DNA from: Azorhizobium doebereinerae UFLA1-100
GTDB taxonomy: Bacteria; Pseudomonadota; Alphaproteobacteria; Rhizobiales; Xanthobacteraceae
Direction of reading: 5' to 3'
Assembly (NCBI RefSeq): GCF_000473085.1
Contig: NZ_AXBA01000034.1
Coordinates: 541 to 64,540 of the forward strand
DNA length: 64,000 bases
Shown: one piece after another, positions 23,065 through 31,422 of the stretch
How positions within the stretch are numbered: position 1 is the first letter of the stretch
How the letters are laid out: each line of letters starts with the position of its first letter
Position numbers and translations under genes: made by a program
Notes under the pieces: generated by a model
Seen by the model: the letters and a program-made list of their open reading frames with translations, nothing else
Told to the model about the DNA's origin: nothing
Databases searched by the model: none

Positions 23065-23091
23065 GGGCCGGCGAGACAGGCTCGCCGGCCC
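23065..23091. repeat. 11-bp hairpin between fdxN and the A-type carrier gene
   Basis: GGGCCGGCGAG (23065-23075) pairs perfectly with CTCGCCGGCCC (23081-23091) around ACAGG. It lies just after the fdxN stop on the minus strand, in a 126 bp gap. It may stabilise or partly terminate the nifB-fdxN mRNA. Confidence 0.5.
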
Positions 23092-23099
23092 CCACGGGG

Positions 23100-23324
23100 T
23101 CACACCGCCGGCTGGTAGCGCGGGTAGGACGTGTCGATGACGCAGGTGTCGTCGACGGGGCACACGGCGGCGCATTGCGGCACGTCGTAATGGCCGATGC
23201 ATTCCGTGCACTTCTTGGGGTCGATGATGAAAGTGCCGTTCTTTTCGCGGATGGCGACGTTCGGGCACTCCGGCTCGCAGGCCGAACAACTGGTGCACTG
23301 CGAGGCGATAATCTTCAGGGTCAT
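23100..23324 (-). CDS. fdxN: 2[4Fe-4S] ferredoxin
   Basis: The 74-residue protein has two 4Fe-4S motifs: C10-x2-C13-x2-C16-x3-C20 and C39-x2-C42-x8-C51-x3-C55. The longer x8 spacing is typical of nif-type (FdxN) ferredoxins found after nifB. It is 28 bp downstream of nifB. FdxN-type proteins support NifB chemistry and electron transfer to nitrogenase. Confidence 0.93.
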   Translation of the reverse strand: MTLKIIASQCTSCSACEPECPNVAIREKNGTFIIDPKKCTECIGHYDVPQCAAVCPVDDTCVIDTSYPRYQPAV

Positions 23325-23352
23325 GCTTGCCTCCTGAGTGATGCGTTGCGGA

Positions 23353-24912
23353 TCACGCGGCCGAGATGAGCGCGCCCTGGCGGATCTCGGCGTCGCCGCG
23401 CACCACGTGCTCGATCTCGCCGCTGTTCACTTTGTCGAGATAGGCCTTGAACCAGGCGATGGCCGACTTCTCGATGAACTCGTGCGCATACTGGTCCACC
23501 GGATCGATGCCGGCCTTCTGAAGGTCGCCCTTCGGGCAGCCGCCGATCTTGGCCACGAACACCGCATGGCAGTCGTTGATCGCCCGGATGACCGTTTCCA
23601 AGCTGTCCTCGTCGCCGAAGCCGCCCTGGCAATACAGGTCGACGCGGCGATGGCCGACGAACTTGGCGCCCGCGGTGGACAGTTCGTAGACCTGGAACTC
23701 CTTGGCGTGGCCGAAGTGCTCGTTGATGAGACCCGAACCCTTGGTGGCCACCGCCACCAGCAGCTTGATGTCGCTCATCTCGCCGGCGAGGGTGGACAGC
23801 TCTTCCTGCTTGGCCACCACCTTGGCGATGCGCTCTTCCTCGACCTGGGCCTGGTAGGCCTTGCGGCTCTCGAGGTCGTAATTGACCTCCATGGCCATGA
23901 TCTTGTCGGTGGTGAACTCGGCGCTGCGATCCTCGCCCAGCAGGCCCACCGCGTCGGCGCGGCACTGGCGGCAGTGGCGCATCATGTTCATCTCGCCCTC
24001 GCAGCTGTCCTGGAGCGCTTTGAGCTCCTGGGCGGACGGGCCGCGCTGGCCGGTAAGGCCGAACACGGTGCCATGCTCCGGGGCGGAGATGAGCGGCATG
24101 ATGTTGTGCAGGAAGGCGCCGCGCGACTTCACCGCCTTGTTGACCTCAACGAGATGCTTGTCGTTGACGCCGGGGATCATCACCGAGTTGACCTTGCACA
24201 GGATGCCGCGCTCGGTGAGCATTTCCAGGCCGAGCATCTGGCGGTCGGTGAGGATCTTGGCGGCTTCGACGCCGGTGTAGCGCTTGTGCTTGTAGAACAC
24301 CCACGGGTAGATCTTCGCGCCGATCTCCGGGTCCACCATGTTGATGGTGATGGTCACATGGTCGACGTTGAAGCCGGCGATGGTGTCCACATGGTCCGGC
24401 AGGGTGAGGCCGTTGGTGGACAGGCAGAGCTTGATGTCCGGCGCCGTCTTGGCGATCAGCTCGAAGGTCTTGAAGGTCTTCTCCGGATTGGCGAGCGGGT
24501 CGCCGGGACCGGCGATGCCGAGCACCGTCATCTGCGGGATGGTGGAGGCCACGGCCAGCACCTTCTTCGCCGCCTGCTCGGGGCTGAGCTTCTCGCTCAC
24601 CACGCCGGGGCGGCTCTCATTGGCGCAATCGTATTTGCGATTGCAGTAATTGCACTGGATGTTGCAGGCGGGGGCCACCGCCACATGCATGCGCGCGTAA
24701 TGGTGATGAGCTTCCTCGCTGTAGCAGGGATGGTTCTTCACCTTCTCCCAGATTTCCGTGGGCAGATCGCCGGCGCCCGCGCCCGATCCGCAACTCGCCT
24801 TGCCGCTGCCGCCAGACGTGCCGCAGCCTTTGTGCTCGGCAATCTGCTGCATGATCTCCCCGACATTCGGGACGCTAACGGCGCTGCCGTCCTGCTGTGC
24901 CAACCCGTCCAT
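23353..24912 (-). CDS. nifB: Nitrogenase cofactor biosynthesis protein NifB
   Basis: NifB is the radical-SAM enzyme that makes NifB-co, the core of FeMo-cofactor. In the 519-residue protein the SAM-cluster motif is C83-x3-C87-x2-C90 (ACNIQCNYC). [17 protein letters not shown] and [15 protein letters not shown] follow, with the extra Cys of the substrate clusters ([11 protein letters not shown]). A C-terminal NifX-like domain (about 390-500; [19 protein letters not shown]) completes the usual architecture. The ATG at 24912 is chosen; upstream in-frame codons run through the promoter. A perfect sigma-54 site and two NifA sites precede it. Confidence 0.97.
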   Translation of the reverse strand: MDGLAQQDGSAVSVPNVGEIMQQIAEHKGCGTSGGSGKASCGSGAGAGDLPTEIWEKVKNHPCYSEEAHHHYARMHVAVAPACNIQCNYCNRKYDCANESRPGVVSEKLSPEQAAKKVLAVASTIPQMTVLGIAGPGDPLANPEKTFKTFELIAKTAPDIKLCLSTNGLTLPDHVDTIAGFNVDHVTITINMVDPEIGAKIYPWVFYKHKRYTGVEAAKILTDRQMLGLEMLTERGILCKVNSVMIPGVNDKHLVEVNKAVKSRGAFLHNIMPLISAPEHGTVFGLTGQRGPSAQELKALQDSCEGEMNMMRHCRQCRADAVGLLGEDRSAEFTTDKIMAMEVNYDLESRKAYQAQVEEERIAKVVAKQEELSTLAGEMSDIKLLVAVATKGSGLINEHFGHAKEFQVYELSTAGAKFVGHRRVDLYCQGGFGDEDSLETVIRAINDCHAVFVAKIGGCPKGDLQKAGIDPVDQYAHEFIEKSAIAWFKAYLDKVNSGEIEHVVRGDAEIRQGALISAA

Positions 24913-24960
24913 GTCTGATCCTCGCTGCTGGCTTATCCGCAATTGTACTGAGGTCTCTCC

Positions 24961-24976
24961 AGCAACAGCCGTGCCA
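24961..24976 (-). promoter_or_regulatory. Sigma-54 promoter of nifB
   Basis: On the minus strand it reads TGGCACGGCTGTTGCT, a full consensus match. It is 48 bp before the nifB ATG, with NifA sites about 92 and 132 bp upstream of the predicted start. Confidence 0.93.
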
Positions 24977-25034
24977 CCGCGAAGAAGATCGGCAAAATCA
25001 TTTGACGGCAATTGGTTATGCCGGAGGCACAGGC

Positions 25035-25050
25035 TGTCGCTTTGCCAACA
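25035..25050. promoter_or_regulatory. NifA site 1 of nifB
   Basis: TGTCGCTTTGCCAACA fits TGT-N10-ACA, centred about 92 bp upstream of the predicted nifB transcription start. Confidence 0.85.
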
Positions 25051-25074
25051 TAGAGCGACGCGACACCAGCCCCA

Positions 25075-25090
25075 TGTTGGAAAGATTACA
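25075..25090. promoter_or_regulatory. NifA site 2 of nifB
   Basis: TGTTGGAAAGATTACA fits TGT-N10-ACA, 40 bp from site 1 and so close to four helical turns, on the same face of the DNA. Confidence 0.83.
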
Positions 25091-25181
25091 GACACCGGAA
25101 GCCGCTCGAAGCCGCTTGCACGGGTGCGCGAAGGCGCTGGCGGGGCATCCTCCGAAGGTGCCGACGCAGAACCGCCGCGCG

Positions 25182-25206
25182 GGGCTCGCGCGGCGGCTTC
25201 CGGGTC
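25182..25206 (-). terminator. Hairpin at the end of the iscA-nifS-SIR2 operon
   Basis: Perfect 10-bp arms (25182-25191 and 25197-25206) around GGGCT, 24 bp after the SIR2-gene stop on the minus strand. No T-tract. Confidence 0.55.
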
Positions 25207-25229
25207 CTCTGGACAGGCGGATCGGCGTC

Positions 25230-26093
25230 TCAGGCGCAGAGGATCTCCGCCGCCCGCTCCAGCGGGATGGCGAGCGGCGTGAGCCCCTGCGAGATGAGGA
25301 ACCGCAGCTCGTTTTTCGACAGAGCGGACGGTTCCACCACGGCGAAGTGGTTGCCGGCCGAGCGCTTGGTCACCTGCCGCGCGTAGGTGCGCAGCAACTG
25401 GTCGTTGAACCGGCAGCCGATGAACAGGAAGCTGCGCTCGGTGCGGCGGTCCTTCACGATGTCCGGGATCGGCGTCTGGATGTCGATCTCGGTCAGGACC
25501 TCCACATAGTCGGCGTCGGAGATCAGGAAGTTCTTCGCCGGCGCCACGCTGCCGTGCGGCTTGTAGAGCACGGTGCCCCAGCCCTCGGCAGTGGCGCGGT
25601 CGCTCTCCGCGCCCGCGGCGTCGTAGAAGCGATACCAGCGGTCCTCGCCGATGCCGGCACGCGTGATGCCCTGCACCTCGCCCCAGCTGGCGGTGTCCGC
25701 CAGGGCGGCCCGCATGGCGTCGTCATACCAGGTGTCGACGATCATGGGCAGCGCCAGGGTGGCGAGGTGCCGGTGCAGCGCCGTGGGCTCCACTTTGGGC
25801 GAGAAAGCCTCCGTCATGTAGGCGGTGACGGTGGAGCGGTGCTTGTGGCTCTCGATATGCTGGGCCGCCGCCCAGGCATTGCCCTTGGCCCGCCGGGGCA
25901 GCGCCGCCTTGGTGGCGAAGAAGTCGGCAAGACCCTCCGGGCTGGTAGGAATGGCCGGCTTGGCGAGCTCCGTCAGGCCGGGCCCGAGATAGGGGACGAC
26001 GGCCCCGCCGCGCAGCCTGGCGGCGATGTCCGCCAGCACCTTTTCGGCATCGGCGGGGTTTGCGAACTCGATGTGCGGGGTCGGGGCGTTCAT
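25230..26093 (-). CDS. SIR2-like NAD-binding protein in a nif operon
   Basis: The 287-residue protein has SIR2-type features: [16 protein letters not shown] near the N-terminus (the NAD-binding GAG-S-like region), LYKPHGSV in the middle and [20 protein letters not shown], characteristic of SIR2_2-like proteins. The zinc-binding Cys set of classical sirtuins is absent. SIR2-like proteins deacylate proteins or cleave NAD. The gene is the last of the iscA-nfu-nifS-nifT operon, five bases after nifT. Post-translational control of nitrogenase is possible but unproven. Confidence 0.83.
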   Translation of the reverse strand: MNAPTPHIEFANPADAEKVLADIAARLRGGAVVPYLGPGLTELAKPAIPTSPEGLADFFATKAALPRRAKGNAWAAAQHIESHKHRSTVTAYMTEAFSPKVEPTALHRHLATLALPMIVDTWYDDAMRAALADTASWGEVQGITRAGIGEDRWYRFYDAAGAESDRATAEGWGTVLYKPHGSVAPAKNFLISDADYVEVLTEIDIQTPIPDIVKDRRTERSFLFIGCRFNDQLLRTYARQVTKRSAGNHFAVVEPSALSKNELRFLISQGLTPLAIPLERAAEILCA

Positions 26094-26098
26094 GGCGT

Positions 26099-26317
26099 TC
26101 AGCCTTCGTCGTCGCCGCGCTTGCGGGCGTTGATGGTGATGGGCAGAGTGGTGTCGGCGGCCATCTCCGGCAGCTCCAGCACCCAGCCGTTGGCGATCTT
26201 GATCCAGCCGCCCCAGAGGGTTTCGTGCTCGGTCTCGACGATGGGCTCCTCCAGGTCCTTCTTGGGGACATAGATGGAGAGACCGGTCTCCGGTGAGCGG
26301 CGGATCATGATCTTCAT
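26099..26317 (-). CDS. nifT: Nitrogen fixation protein NifT/FixU
   Basis: The 72-residue protein starts [20 protein letters not shown] and contains [18 protein letters not shown], the NifT/FixU pattern. The function of NifT is not well defined; mutants often have mild effects. It lies between nifS and the SIR2-like gene. Confidence 0.93.
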   Translation of the reverse strand: MKIMIRRSPETGLSIYVPKKDLEEPIVETEHETLWGGWIKIANGWVLELPEMAADTTLPITINARKRGDDEG

Positions 26318-26363
26318 TCGGTTGGCTCCGTGGCGATGGGACAGGGTGGGGTGGCGCGCCGGC

Positions 26364-27515
26364 TCAGGCCGGAACGGTGGCCCGCAGCTTCGCCGTGATC
26401 TCCGGCAGCACCTGCAGAACCCGGTCAACGTCATCGACCGTATTGTCGCGCGAGAAGGAGAAGCGGATCGCCCCGCGCAGGGCGCTCGCCGGCACCTGCA
26501 TGGCCCGCAGCACGTGCGACGGCTCCATGGAGCCGGACGCGCAGGCCGAGCCGAGCGAGGCGGCGATGCCGGCCTTGTTGAGATTGTGCAGCATCGCCTC
26601 GCCCTCCAGGTGCTCGAAGGCGATGTTGGCGGTGTTGGGCAGGCGGTTGTCGCCGTCGCCCAGCACCAGGCAGGGCGCGGCCTGCTGGCGGATGCCCTCC
26701 TCAAGCCGGTCGCGCAGGGCGCGCACGCGGGTCAGTTCCTCCGGCAGCTTTTCCAGCGCCAGGGCTGCCGCGGCACCGAGCCCGATGATGCCTGGCACGT
26801 TCTCGGTGCCGCCCCGGCGGCGGCGCTCCTGCGGGCCGCCCCAGATCAGCGGCCGGAACGGCGTGCCCTTGCGCACATAGAGCGCGCCGATGCCCTTCGG
26901 CCCGTGCAGCTTGTGCCCGGATAGCGACAGGATGTCGATCTCGGTGAACTTCAGGTCGATGGGCACCTTGCCCACCGCCTGTACTGCGTCGGTATGGAAC
27001 AGCGCGCCGGCGGCATGGGCCATCGCCGCCAGTTCCGCCACCGGGAACAGGGTGCCGGTCTCGTTATTGGCCCACATGACGCTGGCGAGCGCGGTGCGCG
27101 GCCCGAGCGCCCGGGCATAGGCGTCCAGGTCCAGCCGACCCCGGCCGTCCACGCCGATGCGGTGGACAATGATGCCGCGCGTGGCTTCCAGATGGTCCGC
27201 CAGCGACAGAACGGCGGGATGTTCCACCGCCGTGGTGACGATCTCGGTCCGCCCCTCCTGGGTGGCGAGCGCCGAAAGCAAGGCGGTATTGTCCGCCTCC
27301 GTGCCGCCGGAGGTGAACACGATCTCGTGGTCGAAGGCTGTGCCCAGCAATGCCTGGAGGCTCTTGCGGGCCGCCTTCACGCCCCCGGCGACGGTGGCGC
27401 CAAAGGCGTGGGAGGAGGAGGCATTGCCGAACTGTTCCGTGAAATACGGCAACATCGCCGCGACCACGGCGGGGTCCACCCGCGTGGTCGCATTGTTGTC
27501 GAGATAGATCGGCAC
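26364..27515 (-). CDS. nifS: Cysteine desulfurase NifS
   Basis: NifS is the PLP cysteine desulfurase that supplies sulfur for nif Fe-S clusters. The 383-residue protein shows YLDNNATTRVDPAVVAAMLP, the PLP-Lys region LSLSGHKLHGPKGIGALY and the persulfide Cys in GSACASGSMEPSHVLRAM, close to Azotobacter NifS. The start is GTG at 27515, seven bases after the nfu stop; no ATG precedes the conserved N-terminus. Confidence 0.96.
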   Translation of the reverse strand: MPIYLDNNATTRVDPAVVAAMLPYFTEQFGNASSSHAFGATVAGGVKAARKSLQALLGTAFDHEIVFTSGGTEADNTALLSALATQEGRTEIVTTAVEHPAVLSLADHLEATRGIIVHRIGVDGRGRLDLDAYARALGPRTALASVMWANNETGTLFPVAELAAMAHAAGALFHTDAVQAVGKVPIDLKFTEIDILSLSGHKLHGPKGIGALYVRKGTPFRPLIWGGPQERRRRGGTENVPGIIGLGAAAALALEKLPEELTRVRALRDRLEEGIRQQAAPCLVLGDGDNRLPNTANIAFEHLEGEAMLHNLNKAGIAASLGSACASGSMEPSHVLRAMQVPASALRGAIRFSFSRDNTVDDVDRVLQVLPEITAKLRATVPA

Positions 27516-27522
27516 GGCGGGC

Positions 27523-27807
27523 TCAGTGCTTGGCCGGGCCGGCCACGGGGACGATGCGCACCAGCTCGCCGAGGCGCTCCACCACCTTGGACTGGATGCC
27601 CTCAAGCGTCATGCTGGCGAGCTTGCAGAAGATGCATGCCCCGGTGAGGCGCACCATCACCTTGTTGCCCTCGATGCCGAGCAGTTCGCAATCGCCACCG
27701 TCGCGTTGCAGATTGGGACGGATCTCGTCGATCACGGCACGGATGGTCCGCTCGCGCTCGGAGATGGCAGCGGGCGGGGCTTCGGTGGTCTCGGTTTCGA
27801 TCAGCAT
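27523..27807 (-). CDS. Nfu-type protein (NifU C-terminal domain only)
   Basis: The 94-residue protein contains only the Nfu domain: RDGGDCELLGIEGNKVMVRL and the cluster motif CIFC (Cys58/Cys61) in LTGACIFCKLASMTLEGI. Full-length NifU has two more domains (IscU-like and 2Fe-2S), which are absent here. It is likely a 4Fe-4S carrier working with NifS, encoded just downstream, and with the A-type protein upstream. A complete scaffold is presumably encoded elsewhere. Confidence 0.92.
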   Translation of the reverse strand: MLIETETTEAPPAAISERERTIRAVIDEIRPNLQRDGGDCELLGIEGNKVMVRLTGACIFCKLASMTLEGIQSKVVERLGELVRIVPVAGPAKH

Positions 27808-27837
27808 GACCTTGGGATCTCCGTGGGTGGGGCGGGG

Positions 27838-27861
27838 CGGCGCCGCCTGGAGGCGGCGCCG
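27838..27861. repeat. 10-bp perfect hairpin between iscA and nfu
   Basis: CGGCGCCGCC and GGCGGCGCCG flank the tetraloop TGGA in the 77 bp gap. On the minus-strand mRNA it would form a very stable stem, perhaps setting different message levels for iscA and the nfu-nifS part. Confidence 0.5.
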
Positions 27862-27884
27862 CTGCGGGCCGGATCGCCGGGGCG

Positions 27885-28205
27885 TCAGCCGAAGGATTTG
27901 CCGCAGGAACAGCTGTTGGTGGCGTTGGGATTTTCGAAGGTGAAGCCGGAGCCTTCCAGCGCCACCACGAAGTCGATGGTCGTGCCGGCAAGATATTCGT
28001 GGCTCTTGTTGTCCACGAACACCTTCACGCCGTCGCGCTCGATCACCGTGTCGTCGGCCTCGGCATCGGGCACCAAGCCCATCTGGTATTTGTAGCCGGC
28101 GCAGCCTCCGGCCTCGACCTGGATGCGCAAACCGCCCACCGGTGCCGGCGCGGAGCTGATCGCGGTGCGCACGGCGTTCAACGCGCTGTCGGTCAGATTG
28201 ATCAT
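27885..28205 (-). CDS. iscA: Nif-type A-type Fe-S carrier (IscA)
   Basis: The 106-residue protein has all three ligand Cys of A-type carriers: VEAGGCAGYKYQM and the C-terminal NSCSCGKSFG. A-type proteins accept and deliver Fe or Fe-S clusters. It is the first gene of the operon iscA-nfu-nifS-nifT-SIR2, behind a good sigma-54 promoter and NifA site, so it is the nif-dedicated form. Confidence 0.93.
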   Translation of the reverse strand: MINLTDSALNAVRTAISSAPAPVGGLRIQVEAGGCAGYKYQMGLVPDAEADDTVIERDGVKVFVDNKSHEYLAGTTIDFVVALEGSGFTFENPNATNSCSCGKSFG

Positions 28206-28247
28206 GGGATGCCCCTTGCTGAATGAGAGCTGGCCTGAGGCTTAATC

Positions 28248-28263
28248 AGCAAGTCCCATGCCA
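28248..28263 (-). promoter_or_regulatory. Sigma-54 promoter of the iscA-nfu-nifS operon
   Basis: On the minus strand it reads TGGCATGGGACTTGCT: 10 of 11 consensus positions with correct spacing, 42 bp before the iscA ATG and about 94 bp from the NifA site at 28324-28339. Confidence 0.88.
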
Positions 28264-28303
28264 CGGGGCAATGAATTGGAAAGACTAAAGAATTGGATCG
28301 AAT

Positions 28304-28341
28304 CCTGTCCCGAACGCGACGCTTGTCGCGTTTCCGACAGG
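28304..28341. promoter_or_regulatory. NifA site (28324-28339) within a longer inverted repeat
   Basis: TGTCGCGTTTCCGACA fits TGT-N10-ACA. It forms the right half of a larger inverted repeat (outer CCTGTC 28304-28309 with GACAGG 28336-28341; inner GCGAC with GTCGC). As the AAA+ gene ends at 28376 on the same strand, the hairpin could also terminate that transcript. Confidence 0.7.
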
Positions 28342-28375
28342 GGCGGTTTGCGTCACTCGCGCCCGCCCGCCGGGT

Positions 28376-30091
28376 TCACTCCGCCGCGTGGCGGACGGGC
28401 GGGGCGGCGAGGTCGAGGCCGCGGAAGACGGCGCAGCGCTCGAACACCGCGAGGCTCGCCGGCACCTGCTTGTGCCGGCAATATTTCGATACCAGCTTGG
28501 CCAGCCCCTTGATGTCGCGGCCCGATGCGGCGGGAAAGACATCCACCAGGGCGTCCAGCAGCGCACCGTCGGCGTCCAGGGCGAACTGCGCCGACATGAC
28601 GCCCCAGATCTTGCGCCGGGCCAGGGCATCGGGGGCGTGGAACTTGATCAGCGCGATGCAGCGCGAGACGATGGCCTCGTCGATGTCGTCGATGCGGTTG
28701 GTGGTGAGGAACAGCAGGCCGTTGAAATATTCCAGCACGCGCAGGAAGACGCCGACCACCGCATTCATGGTCATGTCATCCTCGCGCCGCTTGATATAGA
28801 CGTCGGCCTCGTCGATCAACATCACCGCGCCCCAGCGCTGGGCGCGGGTCAGCGTCTCCTTCAGCGCCGCCTCCATGGCCGCCGCGTTCAGCCCCAATTG
28901 TCCGGAATGCACGCGGTAGAGCGGGCGCTGGATGATCTCCGCATAGACCTCGGCGGTCAGTGTCTTGCCAACCCCCGGCGGGCCGGCGCACAGGACGGTG
29001 GTGCCCCCCGACTTGCCGGCCACGATGTCGTCCATCAGCACGTCCATCTCGGCGGTGAGGATGTCGATGAGGTCGGTCTGTTCCTCCGGCAGCACCAGCT
29101 TGTTCTTCAGGTCCGGCTGGTAGGCATAGGGCGCCATGTCGTCCGCATGCACCCACAGGTAGTGGTGCAGGTCGAGATGGAACATCAGGATGTAGGGATG
29201 TACCGGAATGCGGCTGAACAGGCCGGCGGGCATGTCCGCCTTGGAGCGTTCCACCTCGTCCTCGGCGTCATAAAGATTGCTCTTCGCCGCCTTGCGCAGG
29301 TAGGCGCCGAGGATGTCGCCTGGCACGTCGAGGGTGAGCGCCCGCGAGGTCAGGATGCTCTCGTCATTCACCAGCCGCGCCGGCCCTCCGCTGGCGGAGA
29401 GCACCACTACGTCCTTGCGCGACCAGTCGGTGTCGCGGTGCGAGGAATTGGGATCCTCGGTATAAAAGCCGGTGCCGCTGCCGGTGAACTGCGCGCCGTA
29501 GCGCCCGCGCCAGTCGAAATAGCGCGCCTCGGTCTCCTCATGGGCGGCCACCAGCTCCGGCGTCTCCTTGACGAAGCCCTTACCGGCGAAGATCTCCGCC
29601 ACCGTCTTGCCGGCGATGTCGGCGGCCGAGATGCGCAGCGTCTGGCTGGTGATGGCGCCCTTGGCATTGGCCTTCAGCTCCACGAACAGCCGCCCGGTCT
29701 CCTCGTTGGAAGGCGGGGTGAAGTCGAGGCGGGTGACCACATAGGGCAGGGGGCGGCTGGTGATGCTGGCGGTGAACATCCAGCCATGGATCGCGCCCTC
29801 GGCGAGATAGCGGGCCATGGCGGGCAGGACGGCTTCCAACGCGTCCGACGTAAACCGGACACTTTTGTCGCTGAACGCGCGTTGCAGCGTCGCGATCTGG
29901 GCCGAGCGGGTGTGTAGGTCCGGGCCGGCTGTGCGGTAGAGATCCCGCAGGAAGTCCAGTTCGGGCGTTGAAAGCTGGGCGAAGGCCACCTCCACGGTGT
30001 CGCCGAAACGCAGTTGCTCCTTCAGCGGAGAGAGCCCGGGAAAGCGCGTCACCATGGCCTCGAGGTGCGGCCGTGCGATCTGGATCTTCAT
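28376..30091 (-). CDS. AAA+ ATPase of unknown substrate
   Basis: The 571-residue protein has a long N-terminal region (1-330) without recognised domains, then one AAA+ module: Walker A GPPGVGKT (370-377), Walker B AVMLIDEADVY, sensor-1 LLFLTTNRIDDIDEA and arginine-finger-like SRC. The ATG at 30091 is preferred over the longer frame, whose extension covers the promoter region. Such ATPases remodel proteins or complexes. A sigma-54 element at 30185 suggests nif co-regulation, so an activase or chaperone for a nif protein is possible. Confidence 0.85.
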   Translation of the reverse strand: MKIQIARPHLEAMVTRFPGLSPLKEQLRFGDTVEVAFAQLSTPELDFLRDLYRTAGPDLHTRSAQIATLQRAFSDKSVRFTSDALEAVLPAMARYLAEGAIHGWMFTASITSRPLPYVVTRLDFTPPSNEETGRLFVELKANAKGAITSQTLRISAADIAGKTVAEIFAGKGFVKETPELVAAHEETEARYFDWRGRYGAQFTGSGTGFYTEDPNSSHRDTDWSRKDVVVLSASGGPARLVNDESILTSRALTLDVPGDILGAYLRKAAKSNLYDAEDEVERSKADMPAGLFSRIPVHPYILMFHLDLHHYLWVHADDMAPYAYQPDLKNKLVLPEEQTDLIDILTAEMDVLMDDIVAGKSGGTTVLCAGPPGVGKTLTAEVYAEIIQRPLYRVHSGQLGLNAAAMEAALKETLTRAQRWGAVMLIDEADVYIKRREDDMTMNAVVGVFLRVLEYFNGLLFLTTNRIDDIDEAIVSRCIALIKFHAPDALARRKIWGVMSAQFALDADGALLDALVDVFPAASGRDIKGLAKLVSKYCRHKQVPASLAVFERCAVFRGLDLAAPPVRHAAE

Positions 30092-30127
30092 GGGCGGGCG
30101 AAGCCTCGCGGCATCGGTGGTGGAGGG

Positions 30128-30163
30128 CCGAATGGGGTGACCGAATGGGGCGGCCGACTGGGG
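30128..30163. repeat. Three CCGAATGGGG repeats with 13-bp period
   Basis: Copies start at 30128, 30141 and 30154 (the last is CCGACTGGGG). They lie in the predicted leader of the AAA+ gene, between its sigma-54 element and ATG. They may bind a protein or act in the mRNA. Confidence 0.55.
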
Positions 30164-30184
30164 GATGGCCGGTGAAACCGCCGA

Positions 30185-30200
30185 TGCAACCATCGCGCCA
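30185..30200 (-). promoter_or_regulatory. Sigma-54 promoter of the AAA+ gene
   Basis: On the minus strand it reads TGGCGCGATGGTTGCA, 10 of 11 consensus positions. It is 94 bp before the ATG at 30091. No TGT-N10-ACA was found in the intergenic region, so the activator site is not identified. Confidence 0.68.
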
Positions 30201-30227
30201 TTCGTCGCGTCTGGAGGTGAGGAGAAC

Positions 30228-30243
30228 CGGCCCCCGATTTGCA
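30228..30243 (+). promoter_or_regulatory. Possible sigma-54 promoter of the gene at 30305
   Basis: CGGCCCCCGATTTGCA has GG-N10-GC spacing and a perfect TTGCA, with a weak -24. It lies 62 bp before the ATG. Confidence 0.5.
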
Positions 30244-30304
30244 TGAGGGGGTCCAGCCGGCGTTTCCGCCGCATTTTTCCGGGCCTGAGATCGAGGATGC
30301 TGCC

Positions 30305-30913
30305 ATGACGACGCTTGAGAAGACGGTGACCATCGAGGACACGGCCCTCGCCCGGCTGGACAGCGAAGGGCGGTTGCTCAATGCGGTGCTCAAGGGGCCG
30401 ACCAAGGTGGCGGGGCGCTTCGGCTTTCGCGGCGATATCGCGCTGAAGTTCCAGCAGCAGGTGGCCGATGAGAAGCGTCCGCCGGATTTCTCAGTCGAGC
30501 AGGTGCTCACCCTGGTGCAGGCCGGCGCGCCGACCATCGAGATCCTGGTGGGCTACATCCACTCCTTCGCCTATCTGCCGGTGGCGGCGGAAGTGCTGTC
30601 CGGCCTGCTGAGCCCCACGGGTACCTATTTCCTCTTCTGCAACAACATCGACCTCCTGGCGAAATACCGCGTGGAGGTGAGCGGCATCACCTTCTTCGTC
30701 CTGCCGTGCGACGAATCCACGGTGTGGAAGGAGATGACGGACCTGCTCTCCATCGACAAGAACGACATCAAGAAGCTCGATACCGCCGGCAAGCTCGACT
30801 ACGTGCTGGACCGGGCGAAGGGCTTCAGCGAGACCTATCCCGTCATTACGGTGGAAGAGGGCCTCGCCCGCATGGAACCGGTGAAGAACCGCAACGCGAA
30901 CCGCCCGGTCTGA
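30305..30913 (+). CDS. Nif-region protein of unknown function, divergent from the AAA+ gene
   Basis: The 202-residue protein has no recognised domain. The middle (VLTLVQAGAPTIEILVGYIH, YLPVAAEVLSGLLSPTGTYF) is rather hydrophobic but without a clear membrane helix; FFVLPCDESTVWKEMTDLLS follows and the tail is basic (EPVKNRNANRPV). It is divergent from the AAA+ ATPase, which often means shared function, so it may be its partner or substrate. Confidence 0.72.
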   Translation: MTTLEKTVTIEDTALARLDSEGRLLNAVLKGPTKVAGRFGFRGDIALKFQQQVADEKRPPDFSVEQVLTLVQAGAPTIEILVGYIHSFAYLPVAAEVLSGLLSPTGTYFLFCNNIDLLAKYRVEVSGITFFVLPCDESTVWKEMTDLLSIDKNDIKKLDTAGKLDYVLDRAKGFSETYPVITVEEGLARMEPVKNRNANRPV

Positions 30914-30994
30914 GGCGGGCGGCCTCCGTCGTCCCTCGTTTCGGCTCGCCGGAGCGGGGGACGCGCACCGCGCTTCCGACCCTTCGCTCGTGCC

Positions 30995-31411
30995 TCAGCC
31001 TGCCTCCTCGCAGGCGTCTGGCCCATCCTCCTCCGCGTCTTCCGCCAGCTGGACGCCGACGACGCAGATGTCCTCGTCCAGCACCGCCAGCGGAACGGGG
31101 TTGAGCCAGTGGCCCTTGCACGGCCCGTCCACGCACATGCCGGTGCCCAGCTCGAACAGCGCGCCATGCTTGCCGCACATCAGCCGCATGCCGTTGGGAT
31201 CGAGGAACTGGTTGCGTTCCCAGTCCAGGTTCACGCCGTCGTGCGGGCACTTGTTCTCATAGCCGAACACCTGCCGCCCCCACCGCACCACGATGATGGG
31301 CCAGGCACGCTCCTTGCCGTCGTCCCCCACGCGCATGAGCTGGAAGCCCTGCGCGCGCTGGCTGGGAATGTCACTCATGCGGCAGATGGCATAGACGAGA
31401 TCGGTGGCCAT
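30995..31411 (-). CDS. Rieske 2Fe-2S protein (paralogue of the gene at 13927)
   Basis: The 138-residue soluble protein has the Rieske ligands Cys55/His57 (KCPHDG) and Cys79/His82 (MCGKHGALFE), then GMCVDGPCKGHWLNPVPLAV, the same layout as the Rieske protein at 13927-14433. It is 11 bp downstream of the FAD-oxidase gene on the same strand, so it may pass electrons to or from that flavoprotein. Confidence 0.9.
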   Translation of the reverse strand: MATDLVYAICRMSDIPSQRAQGFQLMRVGDDGKERAWPIIVVRWGRQVFGYENKCPHDGVNLDWERNQFLDPNGMRLMCGKHGALFELGTGMCVDGPCKGHWLNPVPLAVLDEDICVVGVQLAEDAEEDGPDACEEAG

Positions 31412-31422
31412 GGGGTCCTCAT

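Noticed and set aside
28388-29917. Open reading frame of 509 codons on the plus strand
   Set aside because: Antisense of the AAA+ ATPase with Walker motifs on the minus strand; typical GC-rich shadow frame.
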